Notes under the pieces: generated by a model | Told to the model about the DNA's origin: nothing | Database searches by the model: none | Seen by the model: only the letters and a program-made list of their open reading frames with translations | Shown: one piece after another, positions 27,663-39,782 of the stretch | How the letters are laid out: the number at the start of each line of letters is the position of its first letter | Position numbering within the stretch: position 1 is the stretch's first letter | Assembly (NCBI GenBank): GCA_902617625.1 | Contig: CACMXJ010000003.1 | Span: 62,001-126,000, forward strand | Source of the DNA: an uncultured Pelagibacteraceae bacterium | Lineage (GTDB): Bacteria > Pseudomonadota > Alphaproteobacteria > Pelagibacterales > Pelagibacteraceae | Direction: 5' to 3' | DNA length: 64,000 nt | Program-made: the position numbers and the translations under genes

Positions 27663-29156
27663 ATGAAATTAATTGAACATTTTGTAGGTGGAAAAATAAT
27701 TTCCGGAAGTTCAGAAAAAAAAGGAAAAGTTTTTAATCCCGCTACTGGCGAACAGGAAAAGGAAGTAAGACTTGCCTCCTCTAGTGACTTAGACCAAGCA
27801 GTAGTAATTGCAAAAAAAGCTTTTGAGACATGGTCATTAAAACCTTCACTTCAAAGAGCAAGAATAATGTTTAAATTTAAAGAGTTAATTGAAAAAAATT
27901 CTGATGAATTGACACAATTAATTGTTTCTGAACACGGAAAAGTTTATGAGGATGCAAAAGGCTCATTAACACGAGGATTAGAAGTTGTAGAATTTGCTTG
28001 TGGAATTCCACATTTACTTAAAGGAGAATTTTCAGAAAATGTAGGGACAGATGTTGACAGTTGGTCAATGCGTCAACCACTAGGTGTTGTTGCCGGAATA
28101 ACGCCATTTAATTTTCCAGCTATGGTTCCGATGTGGATGTTTCCAATTGCTATCGCATGCGGAAATACATTTATATTAAAGCCATCAGAAAAAGACCCCT
28201 CTTGTGCAATAAGATTAGCAGAATTATTGAAAGAAGCTGGTCTTCCAGACGGTGTATTTAATGTGATAAACGGAGACAAAGAAGCAGTAGATGCAATTTT
28301 AAATAACAAAGATATTAAAGCAGTTAGTTTTGTTGGTTCAACTCCTATTGCAAAATATATTTATGAAAATTCAGCAAAAAATGAAAAAAGAGTTCAGGCA
28401 TTAGGAGGAGCTAAAAATCATTTAGTAGTGATGCCAGACTGTGATTTAGATGGTGCTGTGAATGGCTTAATGGGTGCAGCTTATGGCTCCGCTGGAGAAA
28501 GATGTATGGCTCAGTCAGTGGCTGTAGCAGTTGGTGATATTGGAGATGAACTAGTGTCTAGATTATCAAAAAAAGCAGAGGCTTTAAAAGTTGGACCAGG
28601 AATGGACAAAAACTCAGAAATGGGCCCTTTAGTCACTAAAGAACATTTAGAAAAAGTAAAAAGTTATGTTGATTTGGGTGTAAAAGAGGGTGCGAAATTA
28701 GTTGTCGATGGAAGAAATTTAAAGTTACAAGGATATGAAAATGGCTTTTACATTGGTGGCTGTTTATTTGATAACGTGAAAAAAGATATGAGGATTTATA
28801 AAGAGGAAATATTTGGCCCAGTTCTATCTGTAGTTAGAGTTAAAACTTTTGAGGAAGCTTCAAAATTAATAAATGATCATGAATATGGAAATGGCGTAAG
28901 TATTTATACAAGAGATGGAGACGCTGGAAGAACATTTGCAAGTAAGATTCAAGTTGGAATGGTTGGCATAAATGTACCAATACCTGTTCCGATGGCTTTT
29001 CATAGTTTTGGTGGTTGGAAGAGGTCTTTGTTTGGAGATAGTGCGATGCATGGGATGGAAGGAATAAAATTTTATACTAAATTAAAAACGATAACTTCAA
29101 GATGGCCCTCAGGAATTAGATCTAATGCTGAATTTGTGATGCCAACAATGAAATAA
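27663..29156 (+). CDS. mmsA: Methylmalonate-semialdehyde dehydrogenase (CoA-acylating)
   Basis: The 497-residue ALDH-superfamily enzyme has GITPFNFPAMVPMWMFPIA, the nucleophile cysteine in GSAGERCMAQS and the MmsA-specific C-terminal NVPIPVPMAFHSFGGWKRSLFGD. It converts methylmalonate semialdehyde to propionyl-CoA and malonate semialdehyde to acetyl-CoA. It lies between sdhB and mdh in an otherwise pure TCA-cycle block. This may link valine, propionate or acrylate-derived carbon to the cycle (inference). Confidence 0.93.
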   Translation: MKLIEHFVGGKIISGSSEKKGKVFNPATGEQEKEVRLASSSDLDQAVVIAKKAFETWSLKPSLQRARIMFKFKELIEKNSDELTQLIVSEHGKVYEDAKGSLTRGLEVVEFACGIPHLLKGEFSENVGTDVDSWSMRQPLGVVAGITPFNFPAMVPMWMFPIAIACGNTFILKPSEKDPSCAIRLAELLKEAGLPDGVFNVINGDKEAVDAILNNKDIKAVSFVGSTPIAKYIYENSAKNEKRVQALGGAKNHLVVMPDCDLDGAVNGLMGAAYGSAGERCMAQSVAVAVGDIGDELVSRLSKKAEALKVGPGMDKNSEMGPLVTKEHLEKVKSYVDLGVKEGAKLVVDGRNLKLQGYENGFYIGGCLFDNVKKDMRIYKEEIFGPVLSVVRVKTFEEASKLINDHEYGNGVSIYTRDGDAGRTFASKIQVGMVGINVPIPVPMAFHSFGGWKRSLFGDSAMHGMEGIKFYTKLKTITSRWPSGIRSNAEFVMPTMK

Positions 29157-29159
29157 TAA

Positions 29160-30124
<965 letters not shown>

Positions 30125-30125
<1 letters not shown>

Positions 30126-31285
30126 TGAATATACACGAGCATCAGGCAAAACAAATTTTAAAAAAATTTGGAGCGATTGTACCAGAAGGTGTATTTGGTT
30201 TAACGGTTGAGGAACTTTTAAAGAAATGTAAGTCATTAAAAACAGAAAAATATGTTTTAAAAGCTCAAATTCATGCAGGAGGAAGAGGGAAAGCGGGAGG
30301 TGTTAAAATTCTGAATAATCTCGAAGAACTTGAGAAATCAGCCAAAGAGCTTTTAGGAAAAAAATTAATAACTCATCAGACAGGACCTGAAGGAAGAGAA
30401 GTTAAAAGATTATATGTTGAAGTTTCATCACATATCGAGAAAGAATTTTATTTATCATGTTTGGTAGATAGAGCTAGTTCAAAAATTGCTTTTATCTCTA
30501 GTGACCAAGGTGGAATGGACATTGAGGATGTAGCAGGTAAATCACCTGACAAAATTTCAACAACTAAGGTAGAATTAAAAGAAGAAATTCCAAATGAGGA
30601 GTGTGAAAAGATTATACAAATATTCAAATTAGAGAACAATCTAAAAAACGAGGCAATATCTTTAATTAAATCAATCTATAAGATGTTTGTTGAAACTGAC
30701 GCAAATATGGTTGAAATAAACCCTTTAATACTCACAAAAGAAAAAAAAATTATTTGTTTAGACGCAAAGGTAAATTTTGATAGTAACGCTTTGTTTAGAC
30801 ATCCTGAAATTTTAGAACTTAGAGATTTGAATGAGGAAGATCCTACTGAAATTGAAGCTAGTAAACATGACCTAGCTTATATCAAATTAGATGGCAACAT
30901 TGGATGCATGGTTAACGGAGCTGGTTTAGCAATGGCCACTATGGATATAATAAAATTATATGGAGAAGAGCCAGCAAATTTTTTAGATGTTGGCGGGGGA
31001 GCATCAAAAGAAAAGGTTTCAGCGGCTTTCAAAATAATTTTATCAGATAAAAATGTAAAAGGTATATTAATCAATATTTTTGGTGGCATAATGCGATGTG
31101 ATGTTCTGGCCCAAGGTGTTGTAGATGCTGCAAAAGAAATGAAAATCAATGTTCCTTTGGTAGTCAGACTAGCTGGTACAAATTTTAAAGAAGGTAAAGA
31201 AATATTAGATAATTCAGGTTTAAAATTAATATCTGCTGAAAATTTAGATGATGCAGCAAAAAAAATTGTTGAGGCAATTAATTAA
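30125..31285 (+). CDS. sucC: Succinyl-CoA synthetase beta subunit (ADP-forming)
   Basis: The 386-residue ATP-grasp subunit begins NIHEHQAKQILKKFG and contains KAQIHAGGRGKAGGV (nucleotide site), MVEINPLILT and GGIMRCDVLAQGV. With SucD it makes ATP and succinate from succinyl-CoA. It overlaps mdh by one base and abuts sucD directly. Confidence 0.97.
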
Positions 31286-32161
31286 ATGTCAGTTTTAGTC
31301 AATAAAAATACTAGATTAATCTGTCAAGGATTTACAGGTTCCCATGGAACATTTCACTCTGAACAAGCAATCAAATATGGAACAAATTTAGTAGGTGGAG
31401 TGACACCAAAAAAAGGTGGCCAAAAACATTTGGGTCTTCCAGTTTTTAATACAGTGAAAGAGGCAAGAGAATCCGAGGGAGCTAATGCAACTATGATATA
31501 CGTCCCAGCTAAATTTGCAGCCTCAGCAATTATTGAAGCAATAGATGCATCTGTAGAGCTAATTGTATGCATAACTGAAGGGATACCTATTCAGGATATG
31601 TTAAAAGTTAAACAGAGATTGAATAATTCAAAAAGTAGACTGATAGGTCCCAACTGTCCAGGTGTCATAACTCCTGATGAGTGTAAAATTGGTATAATGC
31701 CTGGCAGCATTCATAAAAAAGGAACAGTTGGAATAGTTTCAAGATCAGGAACTTTAACTTATGAAGCAGTAGCTCAGACTACAGAAAATGGATTAGGACA
31801 ATCAACTTGCATTGGAATTGGAGGTGATCCTATCAATGGTACAAATTTTATAGATTGTCTAGATCTATTTTTAAACGATGAGGATACTCAATCAATTTTA
31901 ATGATTGGTGAAATTGGAGGGACAGCTGAGGAAGAGGCTGCAGATTTCATTAAAAATCATAAAATAAAAAAACCAATCGTTGGATTTATAGCAGGCGTTA
32001 CTGCCCCACCAGGACGAAGAATGGGTCATGCAGGGGCCATAATCTCAGGTGGTAAAGGTGGCGCGAAGGAAAAGATTAAAAAAATGGAGGATTGTGGAAT
32101 AACCATGGCCAACTCTCCATCAAAGATTGGAAAAACATTATTAAATAAATTGTCTAATTGA
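31286..32161 (+). CDS. sucD: Succinyl-CoA synthetase alpha subunit
   Basis: The 291-residue subunit has the CoA-binding Rossmann region near the start ([16 protein letters not shown]), [10 protein letters not shown], and the phosphorylated histidine at about His248 in [14 protein letters not shown]. It starts one base after the sucC stop. The pair performs substrate-level phosphorylation in the TCA cycle. Confidence 0.97.
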   Translation: MSVLVNKNTRLICQGFTGSHGTFHSEQAIKYGTNLVGGVTPKKGGQKHLGLPVFNTVKEARESEGANATMIYVPAKFAASAIIEAIDASVELIVCITEGIPIQDMLKVKQRLNNSKSRLIGPNCPGVITPDECKIGIMPGSIHKKGTVGIVSRSGTLTYEAVAQTTENGLGQSTCIGIGGDPINGTNFIDCLDLFLNDEDTQSILMIGEIGGTAEEEAADFIKNHKIKKPIVGFIAGVTAPPGRRMGHAGAIISGGKGGAKEKIKKMEDCGITMANSPSKIGKTLLNKLSN

Positions 32162-32196
32162 AAAATTTCTTTCTAGGTCTATATTAACTAATAGCG

Positions 32197-35070
32197 ATGT
32201 CATCTTCTAAAAATCTTGAATTTGAAAAGACTGCTTTCTTAAGTAAATCCAATAGTGCTTTTATTGAGGAGATGTATCTTAAGTTTGTTAATAATGATCC
32301 ATCTTTGCCTGATAGCTGGAAAATATATTTTAATCAGATCGGTGATGAGGCAGATATAATTGTAAATGAAATCAATGGTCCATCCTGGAGTCCATCAAAA
32401 AAAGTATCAATTAAAAAATTACAAAATTTGAATAATGGTAACGAAAATCAAGGTGAATTAGTTTCAAAACAATCTAATGCAAATTCTATAAAAGCTGTTG
32501 CTATGATTAGATCTTACAGACAGAGAGGTCATTTGATTGCTAAATTAGATCCTCTAGGTCTTTTAAAAGCCGATTATTTAGAAGAACTCCATCCTGAGTC
32601 ATATGGATTTAAGAAGGAGGAATATAATAATAAAATTTTTTTAGATGGAGTCATTAATAGACAATACTCTAGCATTTCTGAAATTTTAAAATTTTTAAGA
32701 GAAAAATATTGTGGATCCTTAGGTTTTGAATATATGCATATTTCAAATCCAACTGAAAGAAAATGGTTTAGAGACAGAGTTGAAAAAGCAGATGATTTTA
32801 AATTCACTCAGAATGGAAAAGAAGCCATTCTTACCAAATTAATTCAAGCTGAAGGTTTTGAAAAATTTTTACACACAAAATATGTTGGTACAAAAAGATT
32901 TGGTTTAGATGGAGGCGAAAGTTTAATCCCCGCCCTTGAGCAAATAATTAAAATTGGTGGTCAATCAAAAGTAAAAGAAGTTAAAATAGGAATGTCCCAT
33001 AGAGGAAGATTGAACGTTTTAGCCAATGTCTTACAAAAATCTTATAAAAGAATTTTCAATGAATTTGCTGGAGAGATTAGTTCAAAATCAGAGGACGATA
33101 CAGGAGATGTCAAATATCATTTAGGGGCTTCATCAAATAGAGAATTTGATGGAAATCAAGTGCATGTAAGTTTAACTGATAATCCATCTCATCTTGAAGC
33201 AGTAAACCCTGTAGTTTTAGGACAGACAAGGGCAAAACAATATTTCCATATGGATAAAGAGAGAAATAAAGTTATACCAATTTTAATTCATGGAGATGCG
33301 GCCTTTGCAGGCCAAGGAGTTGTAGCAGAATGTTTTGCAATGTCTGGTCTTCCAGGACATAATACAGGTGGAACTATCCATATTATAGTTAACAACCAAA
33401 TAGGGTTTACTACAAGTCCTAGATTTGCAAGATCATCACCTTACCCTTCTGATATTGCTAAAATGGTTGAAGCGCCAATCATCCATGTTAACGGTGATGA
33501 TCCTGAGGCAGTTGTTTATGCTGCAAGAATAGCAACTGACTTTAGATTAAAATTTAACAGAGATGTTGTTATAGACTTAATTTGTTATCGAAGATTTGGT
33601 CATAATGAGGGGGATGAACCGTCTTTTACTCAACCATTAATGTATAAAAAAATCCGTTCACACCCTTCACCTATCAAAGTTTATGGTGAAAAATTAATAA
33701 ATGAAGGATCAATTACTGATGATTATTTTAGAAGATCTATAAAAGAATTTAAGGAATTGCTTGATGATCAATATAAGAATGCAAAAAATTATAAGCCTAA
33801 AATTGAATGGTTTGAGGGTACATGGTCAAGATATAAACCAGCAAGAGGAAAAGACAAAAGAGGCGTTACGGGTTATGATGTTAAAAAATTAAAAAATATT
33901 TCTGAAAAAATAAATACAATACCTAAAGAAATTAACATCCATAAAACTATTGCTAAAGTCTTAGAAAATAGAAAATTAAACGTTAATAATGAGGAAAAAA
34001 TTGATTGGTCTACGGCTGAAGCTTTGGCGTTTGGATCTTTGTTAGAGGAAGGGTATCCAGTAAGATTAGTAGGTCAGGACTCAGGAAGAGGTACATTTAG
34101 TCAAAGACATTCAGTATTAAGAAATCAAATGGACAATTCTCGATATGTTCCATTAAATAAAATATCTAAAAATCAAAAGAATTTTGAAATTGTAGATAGT
34201 TTCTTATCTGAATTAGCTGTTCTAGGTTTTGAGTATGGCTATAGTTTGGTTGAACCTAACACACTTACAATTTGGGAGGCACAATTTGGTGATTTTGCTA
34301 ATGGTGCCCAAGTAGTCATAGATCAATTTATTGCTTCAGGAGAAAGAAAATGGTCAAGAGCCTCTGGATTAGTTATGTTATTACCCCACGGCTATGAAGG
34401 TCAAGGTCCAGAACACTCCTCTGCTCGATTAGAAAGATTTCTACAATTATGTTCAAATGACAATATGCAGGTATTGAATTGCACAACACCTGCAAACTAT
34501 TTTCATGCATTAAGAAGACAAATGCATAGAGATTTCAGAAAACCGTTAATTATAATGACACCTAAATCTTTACTTAGACACAAACATTGTGTTTCAAGCT
34601 TAAGTGATTTTAGTAAAAAAAATACATTTCATAGGGTTTTGTGGGATCACGCAATAGATCCAAAGGTAAAAGGTTTTAATAAATTGAAAAAAAAGGAAAA
34701 AATTAAAAAAGTAATTTTATGTTCAGGCAAAATTTATTTTGATTTGCTTGAGGCTAGAGAAAAATTTAAAAGAGATGATCTTATATTTTATAGAATTGAG
34801 CAACTTTATCCTTTCCCAGCAAAGGCACTTGCAAAAGAGCTTAAACCTTATGCTAAAAAAGCTAAATTTTATTGGTGTCAGGAAGAACCAAAAAATATGG
34901 GTGCTTGGTTTTCTGCTAGAGATTATATCCAATGGACATTAGATAATATAAAGGCTAATAATAAAAAGATTTCTTATATTGGAAGAAGTCCAGATGCATC
35001 ACCAGCTACTGGTTATGCAAAAAGACACATTTCACAACAACAAGAAATTATTAAGAAAGTTTTTGAATAA
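32197..35070 (+). CDS. sucA: 2-oxoglutarate dehydrogenase E1 component
   Basis: The 957-residue thiamine-diphosphate enzyme decarboxylates 2-oxoglutarate and succinylates the E2 lipoyl group. The N-terminal NSAFIEEMYLKFVNNDPSLP helix is the E2-binding arm. MSHRGRLNVLANVL, GDAAFAGQGVVAE, NNQIGFTTSP and CYRRFGHNEGDEPSFTQP mark the cofactor site, and FGDFANGAQVVIDQF lies in the C-terminal half. It starts 35 bases after sucD and is followed after six bases by sucB. Confidence 0.98.
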   Translation: MSSSKNLEFEKTAFLSKSNSAFIEEMYLKFVNNDPSLPDSWKIYFNQIGDEADIIVNEINGPSWSPSKKVSIKKLQNLNNGNENQGELVSKQSNANSIKAVAMIRSYRQRGHLIAKLDPLGLLKADYLEELHPESYGFKKEEYNNKIFLDGVINRQYSSISEILKFLREKYCGSLGFEYMHISNPTERKWFRDRVEKADDFKFTQNGKEAILTKLIQAEGFEKFLHTKYVGTKRFGLDGGESLIPALEQIIKIGGQSKVKEVKIGMSHRGRLNVLANVLQKSYKRIFNEFAGEISSKSEDDTGDVKYHLGASSNREFDGNQVHVSLTDNPSHLEAVNPVVLGQTRAKQYFHMDKERNKVIPILIHGDAAFAGQGVVAECFAMSGLPGHNTGGTIHIIVNNQIGFTTSPRFARSSPYPSDIAKMVEAPIIHVNGDDPEAVVYAARIATDFRLKFNRDVVIDLICYRRFGHNEGDEPSFTQPLMYKKIRSHPSPIKVYGEKLINEGSITDDYFRRSIKEFKELLDDQYKNAKNYKPKIEWFEGTWSRYKPARGKDKRGVTGYDVKKLKNISEKINTIPKEINIHKTIAKVLENRKLNVNNEEKIDWSTAEALAFGSLLEEGYPVRLVGQDSGRGTFSQRHSVLRNQMDNSRYVPLNKISKNQKNFEIVDSFLSELAVLGFEYGYSLVEPNTLTIWEAQFGDFANGAQVVIDQFIASGERKWSRASGLVMLLPHGYEGQGPEHSSARLERFLQLCSNDNMQVLNCTTPANYFHALRRQMHRDFRKPLIIMTPKSLLRHKHCVSSLSDFSKKNTFHRVLWDHAIDPKVKGFNKLKKKEKIKKVILCSGKIYFDLLEAREKFKRDDLIFYRIEQLYPFPAKALAKELKPYAKKAKFYWCQEEPKNMGAWFSARDYIQWTLDNIKANNKKISYIGRSPDASPATGYAKRHISQQQEIIKKVFE

Positions 35071-35076
35071 TTTGAA

Positions 35077-36402
35077 ATGAGTGAAAAAATATTAGTTCCA
35101 GTTTTAGGTGAGAGTATTACGGAAGCTACAGTATCTAGATGGTTAAAAAATACAGGTGAAACCGTTGATGCAGATGAGCCAATTGTTGAATTAGAAACTG
35201 ACAAAGTTAATTTGGAAGTACCATCTCCTGTTACAGGAAAATTAATTGAAATTAACTCCAAGGATGGGTCAACTGTTAAAGTGGGGGAAATTTTAGGTTT
35301 AGTTACTGAAATTGAAGGTGAAGTCAAAAAATCAGATAAAATTGAAAAAATCCAGCCTTCAAATTTACAAAAAAATGAGGAGATTAAAGAAAAAGATAAT
35401 GTAATCAAGTTAGATCCAATTAAAGAACAAACGGAGTTAAACATATTTGAGGAAGACAGTAATAGTAAAGATTTAAAAGAGAAGCCACTTCTTTTAACAG
35501 AGGAAATAAAAAATAGTCATATAGAGGAAACTTCTACTGAGGAAAGTCAAACATTATCTCCTGCTGTAAGAAAAATGGTAAATGAAAACAATATTGACGT
35601 TAAGTCAGTAAAAGGATCAGGCAAAGATGGAAGAATACTAAAAGGTGATTTGATAAGTTTGATGGGAGTTAATCCTCCACCTTCAGAAAGAAAAATTAAA
35701 TACGGTCAAGAAGAACGTATTAAAATGACTAGGTTAAGACAAACTATAGCTAAAAGACTGAAGCAAGCTCAGGAAAATGCAGCCTTACTTACAACTTTTA
35801 ATGAAGTGGACATGACAAACATAATAAACATGAGAAAGGACAACCAGGAGGATTTCCAAAGTCGATATGGTATCAAACTTGGCTTCATGTCATTTTTTGT
35901 AAAGGCTTGTATAGTGGCTTTAAAAAATTTTCCAGCTGTTAACGCTGAAATAGATGGGGACACAATTGTTTACAAAAATTATTATAACATAAGTTTTGCA
36001 GTTGGAACGGATAAAGGCCTTGTAGTTCCAGTTTTAAAGAATGCAGATGAATTATCTTTTGCAGATATTGAAAAAAGTATTAAAGAAATTTCTGAAAAAG
36101 CAAAAGACGGAAAACTCGTTATAGAAGATCTTCAAGGAGGTACTTTTACTATTAGCAATGGCGGAGTTTATGGGTCAATGCTTTCAACTCCAATTCTAAA
36201 CTTACCTCAATCCGGAGTATTAGGGATGCATAATATTGTTGATAGACCTATTGTAGTTGATGGTGACATCAAGATAAGACCAGTAATGTATTTAGCTTTA
36301 TCTTATGATCATAGAATTATTGACGGTAAAGAGTCTGTATCATTTCTTAAAATGATCAAAGAAAGTCTTGAGGACCCTAGAAGGTTATTTTTGGATATTT
36401 AG
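35077..36402 (+). CDS. sucB: Dihydrolipoamide succinyltransferase (2-oxoglutarate dehydrogenase E2)
   Basis: The 441-residue protein has one lipoyl domain with the lipoylated Lys43 ([13 protein letters not shown]), an acidic/Lys-rich linker (about 80-160), a peripheral-subunit-binding domain ([15 protein letters not shown], then [13 protein letters not shown]) and a catalytic domain ending with [12 protein letters not shown]. It is the core of the 2-oxoglutarate dehydrogenase complex. The lpd start lies two bases after its stop. Confidence 0.97.
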   Translation: MSEKILVPVLGESITEATVSRWLKNTGETVDADEPIVELETDKVNLEVPSPVTGKLIEINSKDGSTVKVGEILGLVTEIEGEVKKSDKIEKIQPSNLQKNEEIKEKDNVIKLDPIKEQTELNIFEEDSNSKDLKEKPLLLTEEIKNSHIEETSTEESQTLSPAVRKMVNENNIDVKSVKGSGKDGRILKGDLISLMGVNPPPSERKIKYGQEERIKMTRLRQTIAKRLKQAQENAALLTTFNEVDMTNIINMRKDNQEDFQSRYGIKLGFMSFFVKACIVALKNFPAVNAEIDGDTIVYKNYYNISFAVGTDKGLVVPVLKNADELSFADIEKSIKEISEKAKDGKLVIEDLQGGTFTISNGGVYGSMLSTPILNLPQSGVLGMHNIVDRPIVVDGDIKIRPVMYLALSYDHRIIDGKESVSFLKMIKESLEDPRRLFLDI

Positions 36403-36403
36403 G

Positions 36404-37804
36404 ATGTCAGAAAAATTTCAAGCAGTAGTTATAGGTGGTGGCCCAGGAGGTTATGTTTGTGCAATTAGACTCGCCCAACTAGGGTTAAAAACTGCATGCA
36501 TCGAGTCCAGGGGATCTCTTGGTGGTACATGCCTGAATATTGGTTGTATCCCTTCAAAAAGTTTACTTAATTTGTCTGAGGAATTTCACAAAGTTAAAGG
36601 TTTGGCAAATAAAGGTATTGAAATAGGAGAAGTAAAACTAAATCTTGATAAAATGATGAAGAGCAAGGACAAAGCAGTCACTGTTCTTACAAAAGGTGTA
36701 GAATTTCTTTTAAAAAAAAACAAAGTTACCTACTTTAAGGGCCATGGAAGTTTTAAATCAAATAATGAAATCTTAATAAAAGATGATCAAAAAAAAGAAA
36801 CATTAATTCAAACTGAAAAAACAGTTATAGCCACAGGATCTTTACCAGTATCTTTACCAGGTGTTGAAATAGACGAAAAAATAATAGTTTCATCAACTGG
36901 AGCTTTAAAATTAGAAAAAGTGCCAGATAAAATGGTAATTGTTGGTGGAGGTTATATTGGCTTAGAGATGGGATCAGTGTGGTCAAGACTTGGTGCAAAA
37001 GTAGAAGTAGTTGAGTTTTTGGATCATATAACACCTGGTATGGATAAAGAAATCTCATCTGAATTTATGAAAATTCTTAAAAAACAAGGAATGAAGTTTA
37101 ATATGCAAAATAAAGTTGAAACAATTCAAAAAAATAATTCAGGCGCTGTGGTCTCAACAATTGATAAAGATGGCAATAAAAATAATTTTGAATGTGACGT
37201 AGTTTTAATTTCAGTTGGCAGAAAGCCAAATACAGAAGGTTTAAATTTAAAAAATGCAGGTGTGAGTTTAGATGAAAAAAATAGAATTAAAACTGATAAG
37301 AAATTTAAAACAAATGTTGAAAATATTTATGCGATAGGTGATGTGATTGTTGGACCCATGCTTGCACATAAGGCTGAAGATGAAGGTATAGCAGTTGCAG
37401 AAAATATTGTAGGTCAATCAGGTCATGTAAACTATGATACGATACCAGGTGTGGTGTATACCTCACCAGAGGTTGCCTCAATTGGAAAAACAGAGGAGCA
37501 ATTAAAAGAATTAAATAAAAGTTATAAGGTTGGTAAATTTTCATTCATGGCCAACTCTAGAGCTAAAGCTATAGATGATGCAGAAGGTTTTGTGAAAATT
37601 CTTGCAGATGCGGAGACAGATAAAGTTTTAGGCGCACATATAATTGGTCCTCATGCTGGAGAATTAATTGCTGAAATCGGTGTTGCAATGGAATTTGGTG
37701 CAAGTGCTGAGGATATTGCAAGGACCTGTCATGCTCATCCAACTTTTTCTGAAGCTGTCAAAGAAGCTGCGTTATCAGTAGATAAAAGAGCAATACACTC
37801 TTAA
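36404..37804 (+). CDS. lpd: Dihydrolipoamide dehydrogenase (E3)
   Basis: From the ATG at 36404 the protein has 466 residues, starting MSEKFQAVVIGGGPGGY; an in-frame upstream ATG at 36368 lies inside sucB and adds no family sequence. The redox disulfide is Cys43/Cys48 (GGTCLNIGCIPSKSLL). NAD binding is at VGGGYIGLEMG, FAD at YAIGDV, and the active-site His is in HAHPTFSE. It reoxidises the lipoyl group of SucB and probably serves other 2-oxoacid complexes and the glycine cleavage system. Confidence 0.97.
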   Translation: MSEKFQAVVIGGGPGGYVCAIRLAQLGLKTACIESRGSLGGTCLNIGCIPSKSLLNLSEEFHKVKGLANKGIEIGEVKLNLDKMMKSKDKAVTVLTKGVEFLLKKNKVTYFKGHGSFKSNNEILIKDDQKKETLIQTEKTVIATGSLPVSLPGVEIDEKIIVSSTGALKLEKVPDKMVIVGGGYIGLEMGSVWSRLGAKVEVVEFLDHITPGMDKEISSEFMKILKKQGMKFNMQNKVETIQKNNSGAVVSTIDKDGNKNNFECDVVLISVGRKPNTEGLNLKNAGVSLDEKNRIKTDKKFKTNVENIYAIGDVIVGPMLAHKAEDEGIAVAENIVGQSGHVNYDTIPGVVYTSPEVASIGKTEEQLKELNKSYKVGKFSFMANSRAKAIDDAEGFVKILADAETDKVLGAHIIGPHAGELIAEIGVAMEFGASAEDIARTCHAHPTFSEAVKEAALSVDKRAIHS

Positions 37805-37826
37805 TTTTTTTTCATATTATAAAAAT

Positions 37827-39782
37827 ATGAAATACCCGATTCTACTACCTAATATTTTTAATCATCCTTTTACCTATGAAAGTGAAATTAGTCTTAAGGT
37901 TGGTGAATTTGTTCTAGTACCTTTTGGAAAATCTAAAATAACAGGTGTGGTATGGGATGAATTTGAAAAAAATGATAATAAAAAATTTAAAATAAAAAGT
38001 ATCCTTAAAAAATTAGACGTAACTCCCCTAAAAAAAAATACAATCAATTTTTTGAATTGGTTTGCTGAGTATAATTTAATACCAAAAGGAATGGCGTTAA
38101 AACTTGTTTTATTAAGCAGTAATGCAATAGAAAAAATGGAAAAAAAAATTTATGGACCTTTTAATAATAAGATAAAAAAAAATTCCTTTAAATTATCTAT
38201 CAATCAAACTAGATCCTTAGAGAAAATGAGTTTTTCAAATCAAAAATTTAGAGTTCATGTTTTACAAGGAACAACAGGATCGGGTAAAACTTTAGTTTAT
38301 TTTGAAGCGCTAAAATTATTAATAGAGAAAGGTTTTCAATCGTTAATTCTTTTACCAGAAATAGGTTTGACTAGTCAGTTTGAGCAAAAATTTTTAGAAT
38401 ATTTCGGATTTAATCCAGCAATTTGGCACTCTGGTATCTCAAAAAAGAAAAAAGAAATAATTTGGAGTGGCATTTCCTGCGGTGAAATTAAAGTTATCAT
38501 TGGTGCAAGATCTTCTTTATTTTTACCATTTAAAAATTTAGGTATAATAATTGTTGATGAAGAGCATGATCAATCATTCAAACAGGATGAAGGTGTTACA
38601 TATAATGCACGTGACATGGCAATTTCAAGAGCATCATTTGAAAACATTCCTGTTAATTTGATCACAGCTGTTCCTTCCATAGAAACTTTTGAAAATATTA
38701 AAAAGGGAAAATATGAAGTCTCTAGACTTAGTGAAAGATACAGAAATGCAGCACTACCTAATTATGAAATCATTAATTTAAATAATACAAAACTTGAGAA
38801 GCAATCATGGTTATCTGATAAGATAATTGAAAAAGTTAATTTACATCTTAAAAAAAAGGATCAGATTTTATTTTTTTTGAATAGAAGAGGTTTTTCACCT
38901 AACGCATTATGTAGCAAATGTTTTTCAAGCTTCACATGTCCAAATTGTACAATAAATTTGGTTTATCATAAGAATAAAAATAATTTGATATGTCATTATT
39001 GTGGTTTCAAATCAGAGTTAAGAAGAAATTGTCGGAAAGGTAATCAATGTGAATTTGTTTTTAGCGGACCAGGTGTTGAAAGAATTTCTGAGGAAGTAAA
39101 AAGAAAGTTTCCTGGTAAAAAAATTGAAATTTTCTCAAGTGACACAATTAATAAAAAGGACTCAAAAGAAAAAATTAGAAAAATAATAAATAATGAAATT
39201 CAAATTTTAGTAGGAACCCAATTAATATCAAAAGGTTTTCATTTTCCTCACTTGAATTGTATTGTTGTTGTAGATATTGATCTTTCATCTCATGGTCACG
39301 ATCTAAGAGGGGCTGAAAAGAATTTGCAACTTTATCATCAGCTTTCAGGAAGAGCTGGTAGAACTGGAAAACCAGCGACAGTCTATTTTCAAACCTATGA
39401 AAATAATTCTAAAATGATCTCTGAAATAACAAACGAAAATCCAGATATCTTTTTAGAAAGAGAGTTAGAAATAAGAAAAAAAAATAAACTTCCTCCCTAT
39501 CAAAGATTTATTTCTTTAATCCTCACAGGAGAAAATGAAAAAAAATTAGAAAAAGAAGCTTTTAACTTTAAGAATTTTATTGAAAACAAAATTAATGGAA
39601 AAATTTTGGGCCCTGTGAATGCACCAATATTTAGAATAAAAAAAAAATTTAGGATAAGACTTTTAATAAGAGGATCAAAATCTATGAAAATGCAGAATTC
39701 TTTAGCTAAAATTATTCCAAAATATAAATTTTTTAAGGGAATAAAACTTTCAGTTGATGTTGATCCAATAAACTTCAATTAA
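37827..39782 (+). CDS. priA: Replication restart helicase PriA
   Basis: The 651-residue superfamily 2 helicase has Walker A GTTGSGKT (near residue 150), DEEHDQSFKQ, LNRRGFSP and the RGAEKNLQLYHQLSGRAGRTG motif VI. An eight-cysteine zinc region at 38910-39050 has C-x2-C-x5-C-x2-C, a C-x2-C pair and a last pair spaced C-x5-C instead of the usual C-x2-C. The protein is shorter than the roughly 730-residue E. coli enzyme, mainly in the N-terminal DNA-binding part. It restarts stalled forks. It follows lpd after 22 bases and precedes the atp operon. Confidence 0.93.
   Translation: MKYPILLPNIFNHPFTYESEISLKVGEFVLVPFGKSKITGVVWDEFEKNDNKKFKIKSILKKLDVTPLKKNTINFLNWFAEYNLIPKGMALKLVLLSSNAIEKMEKKIYGPFNNKIKKNSFKLSINQTRSLEKMSFSNQKFRVHVLQGTTGSGKTLVYFEALKLLIEKGFQSLILLPEIGLTSQFEQKFLEYFGFNPAIWHSGISKKKKEIIWSGISCGEIKVIIGARSSLFLPFKNLGIIIVDEEHDQSFKQDEGVTYNARDMAISRASFENIPVNLITAVPSIETFENIKKGKYEVSRLSERYRNAALPNYEIINLNNTKLEKQSWLSDKIIEKVNLHLKKKDQILFFLNRRGFSPNALCSKCFSSFTCPNCTINLVYHKNKNNLICHYCGFKSELRRNCRKGNQCEFVFSGPGVERISEEVKRKFPGKKIEIFSSDTINKKDSKEKIRKIINNEIQILVGTQLISKGFHFPHLNCIVVVDIDLSSHGHDLRGAEKNLQLYHQLSGRAGRTGKPATVYFQTYENNSKMISEITNENPDIFLERELEIRKKNKLPPYQRFISLILTGENEKKLEKEAFNFKNFIENKINGKILGPVNAPIFRIKKKFRIRLLIRGSKSMKMQNSLAKIIPKYKFFKGIKLSVDVDPINFN

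Noticed and set aside
35013-35444. 143-codon minus-strand frame opposite sucB
   Set aside because: It overlaps the lipoyl domain and linker of SucB completely and has no homology-like features; it is an antisense artefact.
36368-36403. Upstream start for lpd
   Set aside because: The extra 12 residues lie within the sucB coding end and do not resemble the Lpd N-terminus; the ATG at 36404 gives the standard start.
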